A DNA stretch of 64,000 nt from RPRB01 sp035519675 (GCA_035519675.1 DATIWB010000109.1:124001-188000); one strand, 5' to 3'; counted from the stretch's first letter, positions 36,103 to 44,685 are shown. Notes: generated by a model from the letters alone, not told the origin. Numbers and translations: made by a program.

Positions 36103-36630
36103 ATGAACACTCTGCCGTTGCACCCCGCCGTCGTCCACGTCCCACTCGGCCTCGCCCTGGTGATGCCCCTGCTTCTGGGAGTCATGGTGTGGGCCATCGC
36201 CACCGACCGCCTCCCTGGGAGGGCCTGGCTGCTCGCGCTCGTGCTCCAGGGGCTCATCCTCGCGGCCGCCGCGGTGGCCCTGCGCACCGGGGAGCAGGAT
36301 GAGGAGCGGTTCGAGGCCCGGACCGGCGAGGCTGGCATCGCCGCCCATGAGCGTGCGGCCCGTGCCTTCACCGGAACGGCCGCGGGCACCTTCGCTGCCG
36401 CGGTGGTCGCGCTCGCGTTGCGACATCGGAGGCGTCCGTTCGTCCTGGCGGGGGCGACCAGCGTGGTCCTCTCGGTGGGGATGCTCGCGCTCGGGATCCA
36501 GGCTGGCCACCGAGGCGGGGCGCTCGTCCACGGTGGGGCCGCGCTGGCGGTTCCGGGGGAGGGGGTGGCGGACCCCGGCACCGCGGAGACCGCGGAGAAG
36601 GAGTCCAGCGAGCAGGACGACGACGATTGA
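36103..36630 (+). CDS. DUF2231-like membrane protein
   Basis: The 175-residue protein has four membrane segments. The N-terminus NTLPLHPAVVHVPLGLALVMPLLLG has the HPxxVHxPLG motif of DUF2231, a family related to heme-containing membrane subunits; two His are in that motif. The C-terminus is acidic (AETAEKESSEQDDDD). GAGGAGAAGG precedes the ATG. Its promoter region is shared with the membrane LuxR protein, whose target it may be. Confidence 0.78.
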   Translation: MNTLPLHPAVVHVPLGLALVMPLLLGVMVWAIATDRLPGRAWLLALVLQGLILAAAAVALRTGEQDEERFEARTGEAGIAAHERAARAFTGTAAGTFAAAVVALALRHRRRPFVLAGATSVVLSVGMLALGIQAGHRGGALVHGGAALAVPGEGVADPGTAETAEKESSEQDDDD

Positions 36631-36691
36631 GCCCACCGCCCCTGGACGGCCCTCCACGCCTGCGCGAGCCTGCCCCCTCCGAGGAGGAGCC

Positions 36692-37090
36692 GTGTCCCGA
36701 TCTTCCCGCCTTGCCCCGGCGCTCACCGCGATGGTCCTGCTCCTCGGCTGTGCACACGACCCGGAGGGACAGGGCGCGCAGCCCCCATCCCGAGCGGTGG
36801 GGACCTCTCCGCTGGCGCCCTTCGAGGTGAACCTGCCGAACCCGAACTCGCGGCAGCAGCTCGCGGCTGCGCTCCGTCAGCGGGGCTTCCTTGCGGCCGA
36901 CGCGCCACCGGAGACACAGCTCGGAGCGTCGATCCGCGCATTCCAGCGAAGCGCAGGGTTGCAAGAGACGGGTTTCCCCGACGACGAGACCCTCCGCCAG
37001 CTCGGCATCGACCCGGCGACGAAGGACCGGTCTCTCGACACCTCGACGGTGTTTCGCGAGGGGGCGACCGGAGCCGGGGTCGGTCACTGA
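36692..37090 (+). CDS. Lipoprotein with peptidoglycan-binding-like domain
   Basis: The 132-residue protein has a lipoprotein signal (SRSSRLAPALTAMVLLLGC). Residues about 50-105 resemble a PG_binding_1 repeat: NSRQQLAAALRQRGFLAADAPPETQLGASIRAFQRSAGLQETGFPDDETLRQLG. It may tie the membrane to the cell wall. GGAGGAG just before GTG 36692 decides the start. A small stem CTGAG-GA-CTCAG (37111-37122) lies between it and the convergent gene. Confidence 0.78.
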   Translation: MSRSSRLAPALTAMVLLLGCAHDPEGQGAQPPSRAVGTSPLAPFEVNLPNPNSRQQLAAALRQRGFLAADAPPETQLGASIRAFQRSAGLQETGFPDDETLRQLGIDPATKDRSLDTSTVFREGATGAGVGH

Positions 37091-37118
37091 GACCTGCTGC
37101 GTGCCGGAAGCTGAGGAC

Positions 37119-37499
37119 TCAGAAGCTGGCCACTGCCGGGGTGTCGACCCGGAGCACCGACTGCTGACCGAACTCGCGAGCGTAGGCACGCCGCACTGCC
37201 TCCAGGGCGGCTTCCTCGCCCGGACCGTGGAGCACGACCAGCACCGAGGTGGGCTCGTCGACGCCGCCGCCGTCCGCGGAGGTCCACCGGCCGCGGCCGG
37301 CGAGCACGGTCCATCCTCCGAGCCGCGGTGCTGCCTCGCGGGCGAGGAAGGCGTCGAGCTGTTCCTGGTCGACGATCCCGCCGTCGGAGAGATTGCGGCC
37401 GAGGTAAAGCTCGGTGCGGATCCAGCCGGTGCCGGGCGTCGCGCACGCCCAGGCTGCGAGCACCGCGAGCGTGATGGCCGCCGAGCGCACGAACGCCAC
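37119..37499 (-). CDS. DUF3574 family lipoprotein
   Basis: The 126-residue protein has a lipoprotein signal ending LAAWAC. The rest follows the DUF3574 pattern: WIRTELYLGRNLSDGGIVDQEQLDAFLAREAAPRL, GWTVLAGRGRW and EPTSVLVVLH. The family has no known function. GTG 37499 is chosen because TAAAGT ends seven bases upstream; a frame back to GTG 37535 would put the start before that promoter. Confidence 0.8.
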   Translation of the reverse strand: MAFVRSAAITLAVLAAWACATPGTGWIRTELYLGRNLSDGGIVDQEQLDAFLAREAAPRLGGWTVLAGRGRWTSADGGGVDEPTSVLVVLHGPGEEAALEAVRRAYAREFGQQSVLRVDTPAVASF

Positions 37500-37506
37500 C
37501 GGCCGA

Positions 37507-37523
37507 ACTTTACTCGCTAGGCT
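37507..37523. promoter_or_regulatory. Back-to-back -10 boxes of divergent genes
   Basis: Minus-strand TAAAGT (37512-37507) is seven bases before the DUF3574 GTG. Five bases away, plus-strand TAGGCT (37518-37523) precedes the DUF3500 gene, whose start has a GGAGG site. Confidence 0.45.
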
Positions 37524-37558
37524 GAAGGGTGCCACTTGCGGCGAGCGGAGGTATTCCG

Positions 37559-38581
37559 ATGGGCTCCACCTTCCGGGTCCTCCTGGCCTTCGGGTTCCTG
37601 GTGTCTCAGATGAATGCTGATGCCGCCAACCGCGAGATGTCTGCTGCAGCGAGCGCGTTGCTGGGCGCGCTGACGCCGGAGCAACGCCGGCAGACGCAGC
37701 TGGAATTCAAGGACCAGGAGCGGGTGCACTGGCACTACGTCCCGGGGGCCCGGAAGGGGCTGGCGTTCAAGCAGATGTCCGCCGAACAGCGCCGTCTCGC
37801 CCGGGCGCTGCTCTCCAGTGGCCTGAGTCGGACCGGATACGAGAAGGCGACCGAGATCATCAGCCTGGAGACCATCCTCGCGGAGCTGGAGGGTGGCGGC
37901 GGGCCGACGCGTGACCCAGAGCTGTACTACGTCACCGTCTTCGGAAATCCTGGGGGAAGCGAGCCCTGGGGCTGGCGGGTCGAGGGACACCATCTCTCGG
38001 TGAACGTCACCTCCGTGGGGCCTGCGAGCGCCGCCCAGACGCCCTCGTTCTTCGGAAGCAATCCGGCCGAGGTCCGGACCGGCCCCCGCGCCGGCCTCCG
38101 CATTCTGGCCTCGGAGGAGGACCTGGGCCGCGCGCTGGTGAAGTCGCTCCGCGAGGGCCAGCGGAAGATCGCCGTGTCCTCGACCAGAGCCCCGCCGGAG
38201 ATCCTCAACCTCCCGGGCCGTGCGGACACCCGGCCGGAGGGGATCGCCTATGCGCAGCTGGACGAGAGCCAGCGGGGTCTGCTGGTCCGCCTGATCAAGG
38301 AATACCTCGGGCGGCATCGACCGGACCTCGCCGCGGCGGACTGGGAGCGGCTGGAGCGGTCAGGCCTGGAGCGGCTCCACTTCACCTGGGCGGGTGGGAC
38401 GGAACGCGGCCAGGGGCACTACTACCGGGTGCAGGGCGGCACGTTCGTCCTCGAGTACGACAACACCCAGAACGGGGCCAACCACGTGCACAGCGTGTGG
38501 CGCGACTTCGACCACGACTTCGGCGCAGATCTCTTGAAGGAGCACTACCTCGAGTCGCACGGAGGAGGGCGCACGAAGTGA
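37559..38581 (+). CDS. Exported DUF3500 family protein
   Basis: The 340-residue protein has a signal peptide (MGSTFRVLLAFGFLVSQMNADA) and follows DUF3500 throughout: ERVHWHYVPGARKGLAFKQMSAEQR near the start, EPWGWRVEGHHLSVNVT in the middle and HYYRVQGGTFVLEYDNTQNGANHVHSVWRDFDHDFG at the end. The His-rich conserved motifs (GHHLS, NHVHSVWRD) suggest a metal or catalytic site; the activity is unknown. ATG with GGAGG eight bases upstream. Confidence 0.88.
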   Translation: MGSTFRVLLAFGFLVSQMNADAANREMSAAASALLGALTPEQRRQTQLEFKDQERVHWHYVPGARKGLAFKQMSAEQRRLARALLSSGLSRTGYEKATEIISLETILAELEGGGGPTRDPELYYVTVFGNPGGSEPWGWRVEGHHLSVNVTSVGPASAAQTPSFFGSNPAEVRTGPRAGLRILASEEDLGRALVKSLREGQRKIAVSSTRAPPEILNLPGRADTRPEGIAYAQLDESQRGLLVRLIKEYLGRHRPDLAAADWERLERSGLERLHFTWAGGTERGQGHYYRVQGGTFVLEYDNTQNGANHVHSVWRDFDHDFGADLLKEHYLESHGGGRTK

Positions 38582-38616
38582 AGGTCCGGGCGCGCCTGGG
38601 CGAGGCGCCTCCCGAG

Positions 38617-38640
38617 TTGACATAACGCATCTTATCGGAC
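38617..38640. promoter_or_regulatory. Operator-like element before the MFS remnant
   Basis: TTGACATAACGCATCTTATC holds the dyad ATAA-CGCATC-TTAT in an otherwise GC-rich stretch. It resembles a repressor site overlapping a promoter. No regulator gene is adjacent. It may be what is left of the control region of a lost transporter gene. Confidence 0.35.
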
Positions 38641-38862
38641 GCTGTGAGGGAGGGCGCCGCCCGGTGCGTGGCCACCGCAGGCCGAGGCGCCGCCATCGTC
38701 GAGCCGCGTCCCGGTCTCTCCATCGCGCGCGGGTTCGCCGGGCTCCTCATGGGCGGAGCATCCCTGGCGGCTCCGCTGGTGATCGGCTCGGCGATGAAGA
38801 TCGCCTACGACCTCCTCCTCTTCGGTGCCTTCCGGCGCCGGACGCCACCCGAGGAACGATGA
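38641..38862 (+). pseudogene. Remnant of an MFS transporter C-terminus
   Basis: A 72-codon frame from GTG 38644 ends in RGFAGLLMGGASLAAPLVIGSAMKIAYDLLLFGAFRRR, followed by TPPEER. The last helix and basic end look like the C-terminus of a major facilitator permease (GGxLKIxYDLLLYxxFR). The rest of such a protein, some 350 residues, is missing; the first 25 codons look like filler. With the operator-like element just upstream, the simplest reading is a large internal deletion. The frame overlaps the convergent methyltransferase gene by 58 bases. Confidence 0.45.
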
Positions 38863-39671
38863 GCAGCCCTCCGGCCCTGCGCCGTTGACCGGCGAGCGAC
38901 GAGGCGGAGGCCAACCGGCACCAGCAGCCCCTGACGCACCCGGAGTCTCTCCAGGTCACGGACGCGGAGAAAGAGGCGGGTCCCCGCGTCCGAGCCATCG
39001 ACGCGGTCCGAGAAGTAGCGGTGCAGGTACGGACCGCGATCGGGGGGCCGGAGCTCGAACGTCCTGCGGAGCGCGGCGATCAGCGTCTTCGCCCCGTGGA
39101 GCGGCGGGTCGTGCAGGTGCCGCTCGCGCCAGCGCTGGAGCGGATCCGGCGACGGCCCGTCGTCCGCCGACCGGTGAGCGCCGTGGTGGCCATGCCGCCG
39201 CGGCACGTCCGGCGCAAGCGCCCCACACTGCTCGAGGACCGCCTGGAGATCCCAGAACCACGCCGCGCTGGCCGCATCGATCTCGTCGTGGGCGAACTCG
39301 TCCGCCAGGATGAGCCCGCCGGGCCGGACCAGCTCCCGGATCTTCGAGATTCCCGCCCCCAGCGGAGAGATGTGGTGGAGCGATCGGGTGAACAGCAGCG
39401 CGTCGAACGGTTCGCCTTCGAAGGAGAGGAAGTCGCAGACGATGGCCGGAACCGCGCGTTCGCGCGCCAGCCGCACTTGCTCCTCGCTGACGTCGATCGC
39501 GGTGACCAGGACACCGTCCTCGAGCAGGCGCGCGGCGAGGACGCCCGGACCGCAGCCGACCTCGAGGACGCGGAGCCCCTGTCCGGCGCCCGGGAGCGTC
39601 GCGCGCACCCAGGTCCGGACCTCCTCGACCTCCGCGGCGATCGCGCCCGGTTCGTCCATGCCGCCCTTCAT
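38805..39671 (-). CDS. Class I SAM-dependent methyltransferase
   Basis: The 288-residue protein has a Rossmann-type SAM fold: LRVLEVGCGPGVLAARLLEDG (motif I), VTAIDVSEEQVRLARER (motif II) and PFDALLFTRSLHHISPLGAGI (motif IV). The C-terminal third (about 170-288) is unfamiliar and ends in a basic tail (VRRRKAPKRRRS), overlapping the MFS remnant, so the tail may be run-on. The ATG has GGAGG about ten bases upstream; MDEP at 39659 is an alternative. Substrate unknown. Confidence 0.85.
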   Translation of the reverse strand: MKGGMDEPGAIAAEVEEVRTWVRATLPGAGQGLRVLEVGCGPGVLAARLLEDGVLVTAIDVSEEQVRLARERAVPAIVCDFLSFEGEPFDALLFTRSLHHISPLGAGISKIRELVRPGGLILADEFAHDEIDAASAAWFWDLQAVLEQCGALAPDVPRRHGHHGAHRSADDGPSPDPLQRWRERHLHDPPLHGAKTLIAALRRTFELRPPDRGPYLHRYFSDRVDGSDAGTRLFLRVRDLERLRVRQGLLVPVGLRLVARRSTAQGRRAAHRSSGGVRRRKAPKRRRS

Positions 39672-39733
39672 ACCTCGGGCCTCCTCCGCGCGAGTCCTCT
39701 AGACTCTGGCTCCCAGCATTCTCGGAGGCCGGC

Positions 39734-40846
39734 ATGGCGATACGGGTGAGCAACCTCCCACAGACGGTGATGGCCATCCTGGCCATCAGCGGGCTCCTCC
39801 TCGGCACTCTCTGGGTGGTCCGCCCGTTCCTCGGTCCGGGGATCTGGTCGGTGACCATCGTGGTCGCCACCTGGCCGCTCTTCCGGCGGCTCCAGGCCCG
39901 GCTCGGTGGTCGCCGCGCGCCGGCGGTCGCAGTGATGGCGCTGATCCTCCTTCTGATCATCGTGGTCCCGGTCTGGCTCGCCGTGGACACGGTCATCGAG
40001 CAATCGGATCGGCTGATCTCCCTCGCCCGCGCGTTGCCCACCCTCCAGATCCCTCCGCCGCCCGCGTGGGTCCAGTCCCTCCCGCTCGGGCCTCGCATCG
40101 CCCGGTTCTGGACCGAGCTGTCGCAGGCGGACCCCGGCGCCCTCTCCGCGCGGATCGAGCCTTACGTCGGCAGCGTGGTCCGCTGGTTCGGCGCCCAGGC
40201 CGGGTCCTTCGGCACGCTCCTCGTCCACTTCCTGGTGATGCTCATCATCTCCATCGTCCTCTTCGCCAAGGGCGACGTCGCCGCTCGGGGGGTGCTCCTG
40301 TTCTTTCGCCGGCTCGCCGGCCAGCAGGGCGAGGCGTCGGTGGTGCTCGCCGGCCAGGCCATCCGTGCGGTCGCCCTGGGGGTCATCGTCACCGCGCTGG
40401 TCCAGTCCGCGGTGTCGGGCATCGGGCTGGCCATCGCCGGTATCCCCCGGGCCGGGCTGCTCACCGCGGTGGTGTTCCTGCTCTGCATCGCGCAGGTGGG
40501 ACCGTTCCTGGTGATGGTGCCTGCCGTGGTGTGGCTCTACTGGTCCGGCTCGCCAGGATGGGGCACCTTCCTGCTGGTCTGGACGCTGGTGGTCCTGACG
40601 ATGGACAACGTGCTCCGCCCCTGGCTCATCACCCGCGGGGCGAACCTGCCCATCCTGCTGATCTTCGCCGGGGTCATCGGCGGGCTGCTCAGTTTCGGGG
40701 TCATCGGGCTGTTCATCGGCCCGGTCATCCTCGCCGTGAGCTACACCCTGCTCGAGGCCTGGGTCGCCGAGGGCGAACCGGCCGCCACGGCACCCCCCTC
40801 CCCCGCTGCTGCACCGGCGGCCAGCGCACCTCCACCGGCGGCCTGA
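39734..40846 (+). CDS. AI-2E family transporter
   Basis: The 370-residue protein has about eight membrane segments with the layout of the PerM/YdiK/AI-2E family: two N-terminal helices (AILAISGLLLGTLWVVRPF, WSVTIVVATWPLF), a long soluble loop after the third, and the conserved end DNVLRPWLITRGANLPILLIFAGVIGGLLSFGVIGLFIGPVIL. Members export small solutes or signals; the substrate is not predictable. The Ala/Pro-rich C-terminus is disordered. TAGACT (39700-39705) and a GGAGG site precede the ATG. Confidence 0.9.
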   Translation: MAIRVSNLPQTVMAILAISGLLLGTLWVVRPFLGPGIWSVTIVVATWPLFRRLQARLGGRRAPAVAVMALILLLIIVVPVWLAVDTVIEQSDRLISLARALPTLQIPPPPAWVQSLPLGPRIARFWTELSQADPGALSARIEPYVGSVVRWFGAQAGSFGTLLVHFLVMLIISIVLFAKGDVAARGVLLFFRRLAGQQGEASVVLAGQAIRAVALGVIVTALVQSAVSGIGLAIAGIPRAGLLTAVVFLLCIAQVGPFLVMVPAVVWLYWSGSPGWGTFLLVWTLVVLTMDNVLRPWLITRGANLPILLIFAGVIGGLLSFGVIGLFIGPVILAVSYTLLEAWVAEGEPAATAPPSPAAAPAASAPPPAA

Positions 40847-40865
40847 CCGCTCTCGCGACGCGGTG

Positions 40866-41438
40866 ATGAACTTCGGCGCCATCCTCGCCCTCTCCGTGGG
40901 ACTGGCGATGGATGCGGCGGCGGTGTCGGCTGCGCGCGGGATGGCGGTGCCGGCGGTGCGCCTTCGCCACGCGGTGCGGGTGGCGCTGTTCTTCGGCGGA
41001 TTCCAGGCCCTGATGCCCGTCGTGGGGTGGCTGGTGGGCGCGCGGGTGGGCCCGCTGGTCGAGGCGTGGGACCACTGGATCGCCTTCGTCCTCCTCGGGG
41101 CCATCGGCGCCAAGATGCTCTGGGAGGCCCGCGGCTCGAAGGAGGACGCCCGGCCGCGGAGCGAGGCGGAGGTGTTCGGTTTCCGGGTCATGCTCGTCCT
41201 GGCGGTGGCGACCAGCATCGACGCGCTGGCGGTGGGAATCACCCTGCCGATGCTCGACGCGCCGTTCGCGCTCTCGGTCATCACCATCGGGGTGACGACC
41301 GCGGTGCTGTGCGTGGCAGCGCTGGTCGCCGGACGCCGCGCCGGGGCGATGCTCGGGCGCCGGCTGGACATGCTCGGTGGCGTCATCCTCATCGGGCTCG
41401 GGGTGAAGATCCTCGTCGAGCACCTCCGCGCCGGGTAG
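40866..41438 (+). CDS. mntP: Manganese efflux pump MntP
   Basis: The 190-residue protein has six membrane segments and the MntP pattern: LALSVGLAMDAAAVSAARG in TM1 and VATSIDALAVGITLPML in TM4, both with the conserved Asp residues for metal transport, and FQALMPVVGWLVG. It exports Mn2+. The gene is 19 bases after the AI-2E transporter gene and probably in its operon, so a yybP-ykoY riboswitch, often found before mntP, is absent. Confidence 0.92.
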   Translation: MNFGAILALSVGLAMDAAAVSAARGMAVPAVRLRHAVRVALFFGGFQALMPVVGWLVGARVGPLVEAWDHWIAFVLLGAIGAKMLWEARGSKEDARPRSEAEVFGFRVMLVLAVATSIDALAVGITLPMLDAPFALSVITIGVTTAVLCVAALVAGRRAGAMLGRRLDMLGGVILIGLGVKILVEHLRAG

Positions 41439-41517
41439 AAGAGGGGCTGGCCTGCGGACGCTTCGCTGCATCTGTGCTTGCGCCCGGCCGCCCGGACGGT
41501 GAGTGTCCCTGGACCCG

Positions 41518-42435
41518 ATGAACCGCTCCGAGCTCCGCGCCCACGGCCCGGCTGGCACCGCCCTGGCGCTGCTCTACGTGTTCCTCTGGGCCTCGGCATT
41601 CGTCCCCAGCCGCGTCCTGTCCCGGCTCGGCCAGCCCCTCTGGGTTCTGACCGTCCGCTTCGCCCTTGCCTCGGTGCTGATGGCCTGCGTCGTGGTCGCG
41701 CTCCGCAGGCCGTGGCCCCGGACGCCCCGTGCCTGGGCGCAGATCGCGGGGTACGGGCTCCTGGCCAACGCCGGTTACCTGGGCTGCACCTACGAGGCGC
41801 TGCGGCATCTGTCTTCGGGGATGGGGGCGATCATCGCCAGCACCAACCCGCTCCTCCTCGCCCTGGTCGCGCCGGTGCTCCTCGACGAGCCGCTCACGGT
41901 GAAGAAGGTCGCCGGGCTCCTGCTCGGGTTCAGCGGTGTCCTGATGGCCATGTCCGCGCGCGCCGGGACGCAGGCCGCCCGTCCCGGCGACGTGGTGCTG
42001 GCGTTCCTGGGGGTGGTGGCCCTGGTCGGCTCGACGCTGGTGTTCAAGCGGCTGCGCACGCCGGAGGATCTCCTCGCCGCCAATACCGTGCAGCTCGGCG
42101 CCGCCTCGCTCACTCTGGTTCCGCTGGCCGCGCTGCTGGAGGGCGCGCCGCACCTCGTGCCCACTCCCTCCTTCACCCTGAGCCTCGCCTACGTGGTCCT
42201 GGTCATGAGCCTCGGCGCGTCGTTCCTCTGGTTCTGGCTTCTCCGGCACGGAGAGGCGAGCCGGGTGAGCGCCTACTACTTCCTGACCCCCATCTTCGGC
42301 CTCGCGCTCGGGGCGCTGCTGCTCGGCGAGCCGGTCCGGCCCCTGGACGGGCTCGGGCTCGCGGCGGTCGCTGCGGGGATCGTCCTGGTCCAGTCCTGGC
42401 GAGCAGCGCGGCCGGCGATCACCGCCCCGGACTGA
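41518..42435 (+). CDS. EamA-family (DMT) permease
   Basis: The 305-residue protein has ten membrane segments in two EamA repeats: ALLYVFLWASAFVPSRVL...GLLLGFSGVLMAM and LAFLGVVALVGSTLVFKRLR...GLAAVAAGIVLVQSW. The pair ASTNPLLLALVAPVLLDEPLT and YYFLTPIFGLALGALLLGEPV is typical of drug/metabolite exporters. Substrate unknown. The start is ATG 41518; GTG 41503 adds five residues. No clear promoter is seen in the 79-base gap upstream. Confidence 0.9.
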   Translation: MNRSELRAHGPAGTALALLYVFLWASAFVPSRVLSRLGQPLWVLTVRFALASVLMACVVVALRRPWPRTPRAWAQIAGYGLLANAGYLGCTYEALRHLSSGMGAIIASTNPLLLALVAPVLLDEPLTVKKVAGLLLGFSGVLMAMSARAGTQAARPGDVVLAFLGVVALVGSTLVFKRLRTPEDLLAANTVQLGAASLTLVPLAALLEGAPHLVPTPSFTLSLAYVVLVMSLGASFLWFWLLRHGEASRVSAYYFLTPIFGLALGALLLGEPVRPLDGLGLAAVAAGIVLVQSWRAARPAITAPD

Positions 42436-42441
42436 CCGGGC

Positions 42442-43461
42442 TCATTGCGACATCGCGCGCTCGAGGGCCTCGATCTGCTCGTCCGTCCCGAGCACCAGCA
42501 GGTGGTCGTCCGTCCCGAGCGAGAACTCCGGATCCGGCGAGCGCACCACCTGGTCTCCCCGGAGCACGGCGAGCACGGTGACCCCCGCGGCCCCGGCTCC
42601 CACCAGCGCGGCGACCGAGCGCTTCGTGGCGGAGGCCGAGGGCTGGAGTCCGGCGATGCGCAGGGCCTGCTTTCCCCGCCGGAACGCGGTCTCGAAGAAG
42701 TCCACCACCCGGGGGCTGAGCATCAGGTGCGCGAGCCGGCGCCCGCCGATGGCGTAGGGGCTGATGGCCCGGTTGGCTCCGGCCCGTAGCAGCTTGGGCG
42801 CCGAGGCATCATCCACGGCGCGCGAGGCGATGAAGAGGTTCGGGTTCAGCAGACGGGCCGAGAGGATGACGTAGAGGTTGGTCGCGTCGTTCGCGGTCGT
42901 GACCACCAGGCCACGGGCTCTCCGGACCCCCGCGCGCTCGAGCACCGCGTCCTCCGCGGCGTCGCCCTCCAGCACCAGGAAGCCCGCCTCGGCCGCGGTT
43001 CGCACCGCCGCTGGGCCTGGGTCGACCACCACCACCGGGACCCCCGCCTGGGTCAGCTCGTGCGCGGCCTCGCGCCCCACCCGCCCGTACCCGGCCACCA
43101 CGAAGTGCCGCTCCAGCGTGTCGATGCGCTCCTGCATCCGGCGTTTCCTCCGCCACAGGCGAGTCGAGTCGCTGGTGAGGTGATCCAGCCCGACCGTGAA
43201 GGTGTAGAACAGGCTGCCGATCCCGGTGGTCGCGATGAGGATGGTGAAGATCCGCCCTGCGTCGTCGAGCGGCTTCACCTCCCCGTAGCCGATGGTGGCC
43301 ACGGTGGTGAAGGTCATGAACAGGGCATCCATCCAGGTACCGCCGCGGTTGCGCCACAGCCAGTGGTACCCGAGGATTCCCACCAGGTGCGTCGCGACCA
43401 GGATGCCCACCGGCAGCGCGAGGCGGGACTGCAAGGTGCGGAGCTCTGGGGCAAGCGCCAC
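42442..43461 (-). CDS. Two-TM potassium channel with RCK (TrkA-N) domain
   Basis: The 339-residue protein has TM1 at about 17-33, a pore helix and selectivity filter TIGYG (56-60), and TM2 at about 71-92. An RCK domain follows with nucleotide motif VVAGYGRVGREAA and VVVDPGPAAV, then a TrkA-C domain (about 255-335). This is the layout of gated K+ channels such as MthK/Kch. The start is GTG with TAAGCT six bases upstream and no ribosome site, hence a probable leaderless mRNA. Ligand (NAD(H), Ca2+ or other) unknown. Confidence 0.93.
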   Translation of the reverse strand: MALAPELRTLQSRLALPVGILVATHLVGILGYHWLWRNRGGTWMDALFMTFTTVATIGYGEVKPLDDAGRIFTILIATTGIGSLFYTFTVGLDHLTSDSTRLWRRKRRMQERIDTLERHFVVAGYGRVGREAAHELTQAGVPVVVVDPGPAAVRTAAEAGFLVLEGDAAEDAVLERAGVRRARGLVVTTANDATNLYVILSARLLNPNLFIASRAVDDASAPKLLRAGANRAISPYAIGGRRLAHLMLSPRVVDFFETAFRRGKQALRIAGLQPSASATKRSVAALVGAGAAGVTVLAVLRGDQVVRSPDPEFSLGTDDHLLVLGTDEQIEALERAMSQ

Positions 43462-43467
43462 GGGTCG

Positions 43468-43473
43468 AGCTTA
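43468..43473 (-). promoter_or_regulatory. -10 box TAAGCT of the potassium channel gene
   Basis: TAAGCT on the minus strand ends six bases before the GTG at 43461, with no ribosome site. Confidence 0.45.
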
Positions 43474-43520
43474 GGCGCGGGGACCTACCAAATGAACGGG
43501 ATTCCGCCGACTTGGGTGCT

Positions 43521-43565
43521 GACCGAACGGTCGGTTTGACGCAGTGTGTCTCTGGCCCCTACCCT
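43521..43565 (+). promoter_or_regulatory. Promoter and TetR-type operator of the acetamidase gene
   Basis: GACCG-AA-CGGTC (43521-43532), extended as ACCGAACGGTCGGT, is a dyad of the kind bound by TetR-family repressors. It adjoins a promoter TTGACG (43536-43541), 18 bases, TACCCT (43560-43565). A bound repressor would cover the -35 region. No TetR gene is adjacent. Confidence 0.6.
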
Positions 43566-43611
43566 TCAGGTGGCTGCCATCTTCGGGCAGCCAGACGAGG
43601 GGAAGCCAGAC

Positions 43612-44685
43612 ATGTTGCAGAAGATCCTGCGCCCGGCGCTCGTGGGCGCCGCCGTGCTCTCCGCGGTCGTCCACGCCGCCGACACACCGAAGGTCCACCG
43701 CCTCAAGGCCTCGCCCGAGAACGTGCAGTGGGGATGGCTGGACCCGAAGGAGACCCCGAAGCTCACCATCGAGTCCGGGGAGATCGTCTCCGTCGAGACG
43801 GTGATGCACGCCAGGGGCCAGATCCAGAAGGGCACGACCATCGAGAAGATCGTCGAGCTGCGGAAGGCCAACCCCGGGGGCGGGCCGCACTCGCTCACCG
43901 GTCCCATCTACGTGAAGGGCGCGATGCCGGGCGACGTGATGGAGATCCGGATCCGGAAGATCGTCCCCAAGAAGCTCGGGGCGAACTTCAACCTCCCCGG
44001 CAAGGAGTTCCCCACCATCGGGGCGCTGGCCGGGAGCTTCCCCGAGGGACACGTCCAGTACTTCGACATCGACCCGAAGAAGGCCACTGTCGTCTTCAAG
44101 CCGGGCATCGAGATCCCCATCCGGCCGTTTCCGGGCACGCTGGCGGTGGGCATCGATCCCGATGACCCCTCGCCCCGGAAGGGCGGAGTGAAGGACCCGA
44201 TGGCGCCGGTGAGCACGCTCCGGCCCTGGAAGAACGGGTCCAACATGGACATCAACGAGCTGACCGCGGGCTCGACCATCTTCATCCCGGTGTTCCTGGA
44301 GGGCGGGCTCATCTGGACCGGCGACTCGCACTGTGCGCAGGGCAACGGCGAGGTGAACCTCACCGCGATGGAGTGCTCCTTCGAGGAGATCGAGCTCCAG
44401 CCCATCGTGCGCAAGGACCTGAAGCTCAGCTGGCCGCGCATCGAGACCAAGACCCACTGGATCACCGTGGGCTTCGACGAGGATCTGGGCAAGGCGATGG
44501 TCAACGCGGTCAGCGAGGCGGTGGACTTCCTCAGCACCACCAAGGGCCTGACCCGGGAGGAGGCCTACTCGTTGACCGCGCTGGCTGCGGACTGCCGGGT
44601 GAGCCAGGTGGTGGACGTGCGCAAGGGCGTCCACTGCATGATCCCCAAGAGCCTCTGGACGGGGAAGCAGGTCTCCTCGCGCTGA
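43612..44685 (+). CDS. Exported acetamidase/formamidase family protein
   Basis: The 357-residue protein has a signal peptide (MLQKILRPALVGAAVLSAVVHA) and the FmdA_AmdA fold: LTGPIYVKGAMPGDVMEIRI, GTLAVGID, GGVKDPMA...GGNMDI-like GSNMDINEL, GDSHCAQGNGEVNLTAMEC with the metal/catalytic His-Cys pair. The family hydrolyses formamide or acetamide to ammonia and acid; an exported version might act on other amides. ATG with AGGGGAA upstream. The operator-promoter at 43521-43565 suggests regulated expression. Confidence 0.9.
   Translation: MLQKILRPALVGAAVLSAVVHAADTPKVHRLKASPENVQWGWLDPKETPKLTIESGEIVSVETVMHARGQIQKGTTIEKIVELRKANPGGGPHSLTGPIYVKGAMPGDVMEIRIRKIVPKKLGANFNLPGKEFPTIGALAGSFPEGHVQYFDIDPKKATVVFKPGIEIPIRPFPGTLAVGIDPDDPSPRKGGVKDPMAPVSTLRPWKNGSNMDINELTAGSTIFIPVFLEGGLIWTGDSHCAQGNGEVNLTAMECSFEEIELQPIVRKDLKLSWPRIETKTHWITVGFDEDLGKAMVNAVSEAVDFLSTTKGLTREEAYSLTALAADCRVSQVVDVRKGVHCMIPKSLWTGKQVSSR

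Noticed and set aside
36627..36830. Short open frame starting at the end of the DUF2231-like gene.
   Set aside because: It overlaps the peptidoglycan-binding-like lipoprotein gene in another frame; that gene has a GGAGGAG site and a lipoprotein signal.
38617..38640. TTGACA followed by TTATCG as a sigma-70 promoter.
   Set aside because: The spacing between the two hexamers is only about 10 bases, so it was kept only as an operator-like site.
40847..40865. A yybP-ykoY manganese riboswitch before mntP.
   Set aside because: Only 19 bases separate the gene from its upstream neighbour, too short for the riboswitch.
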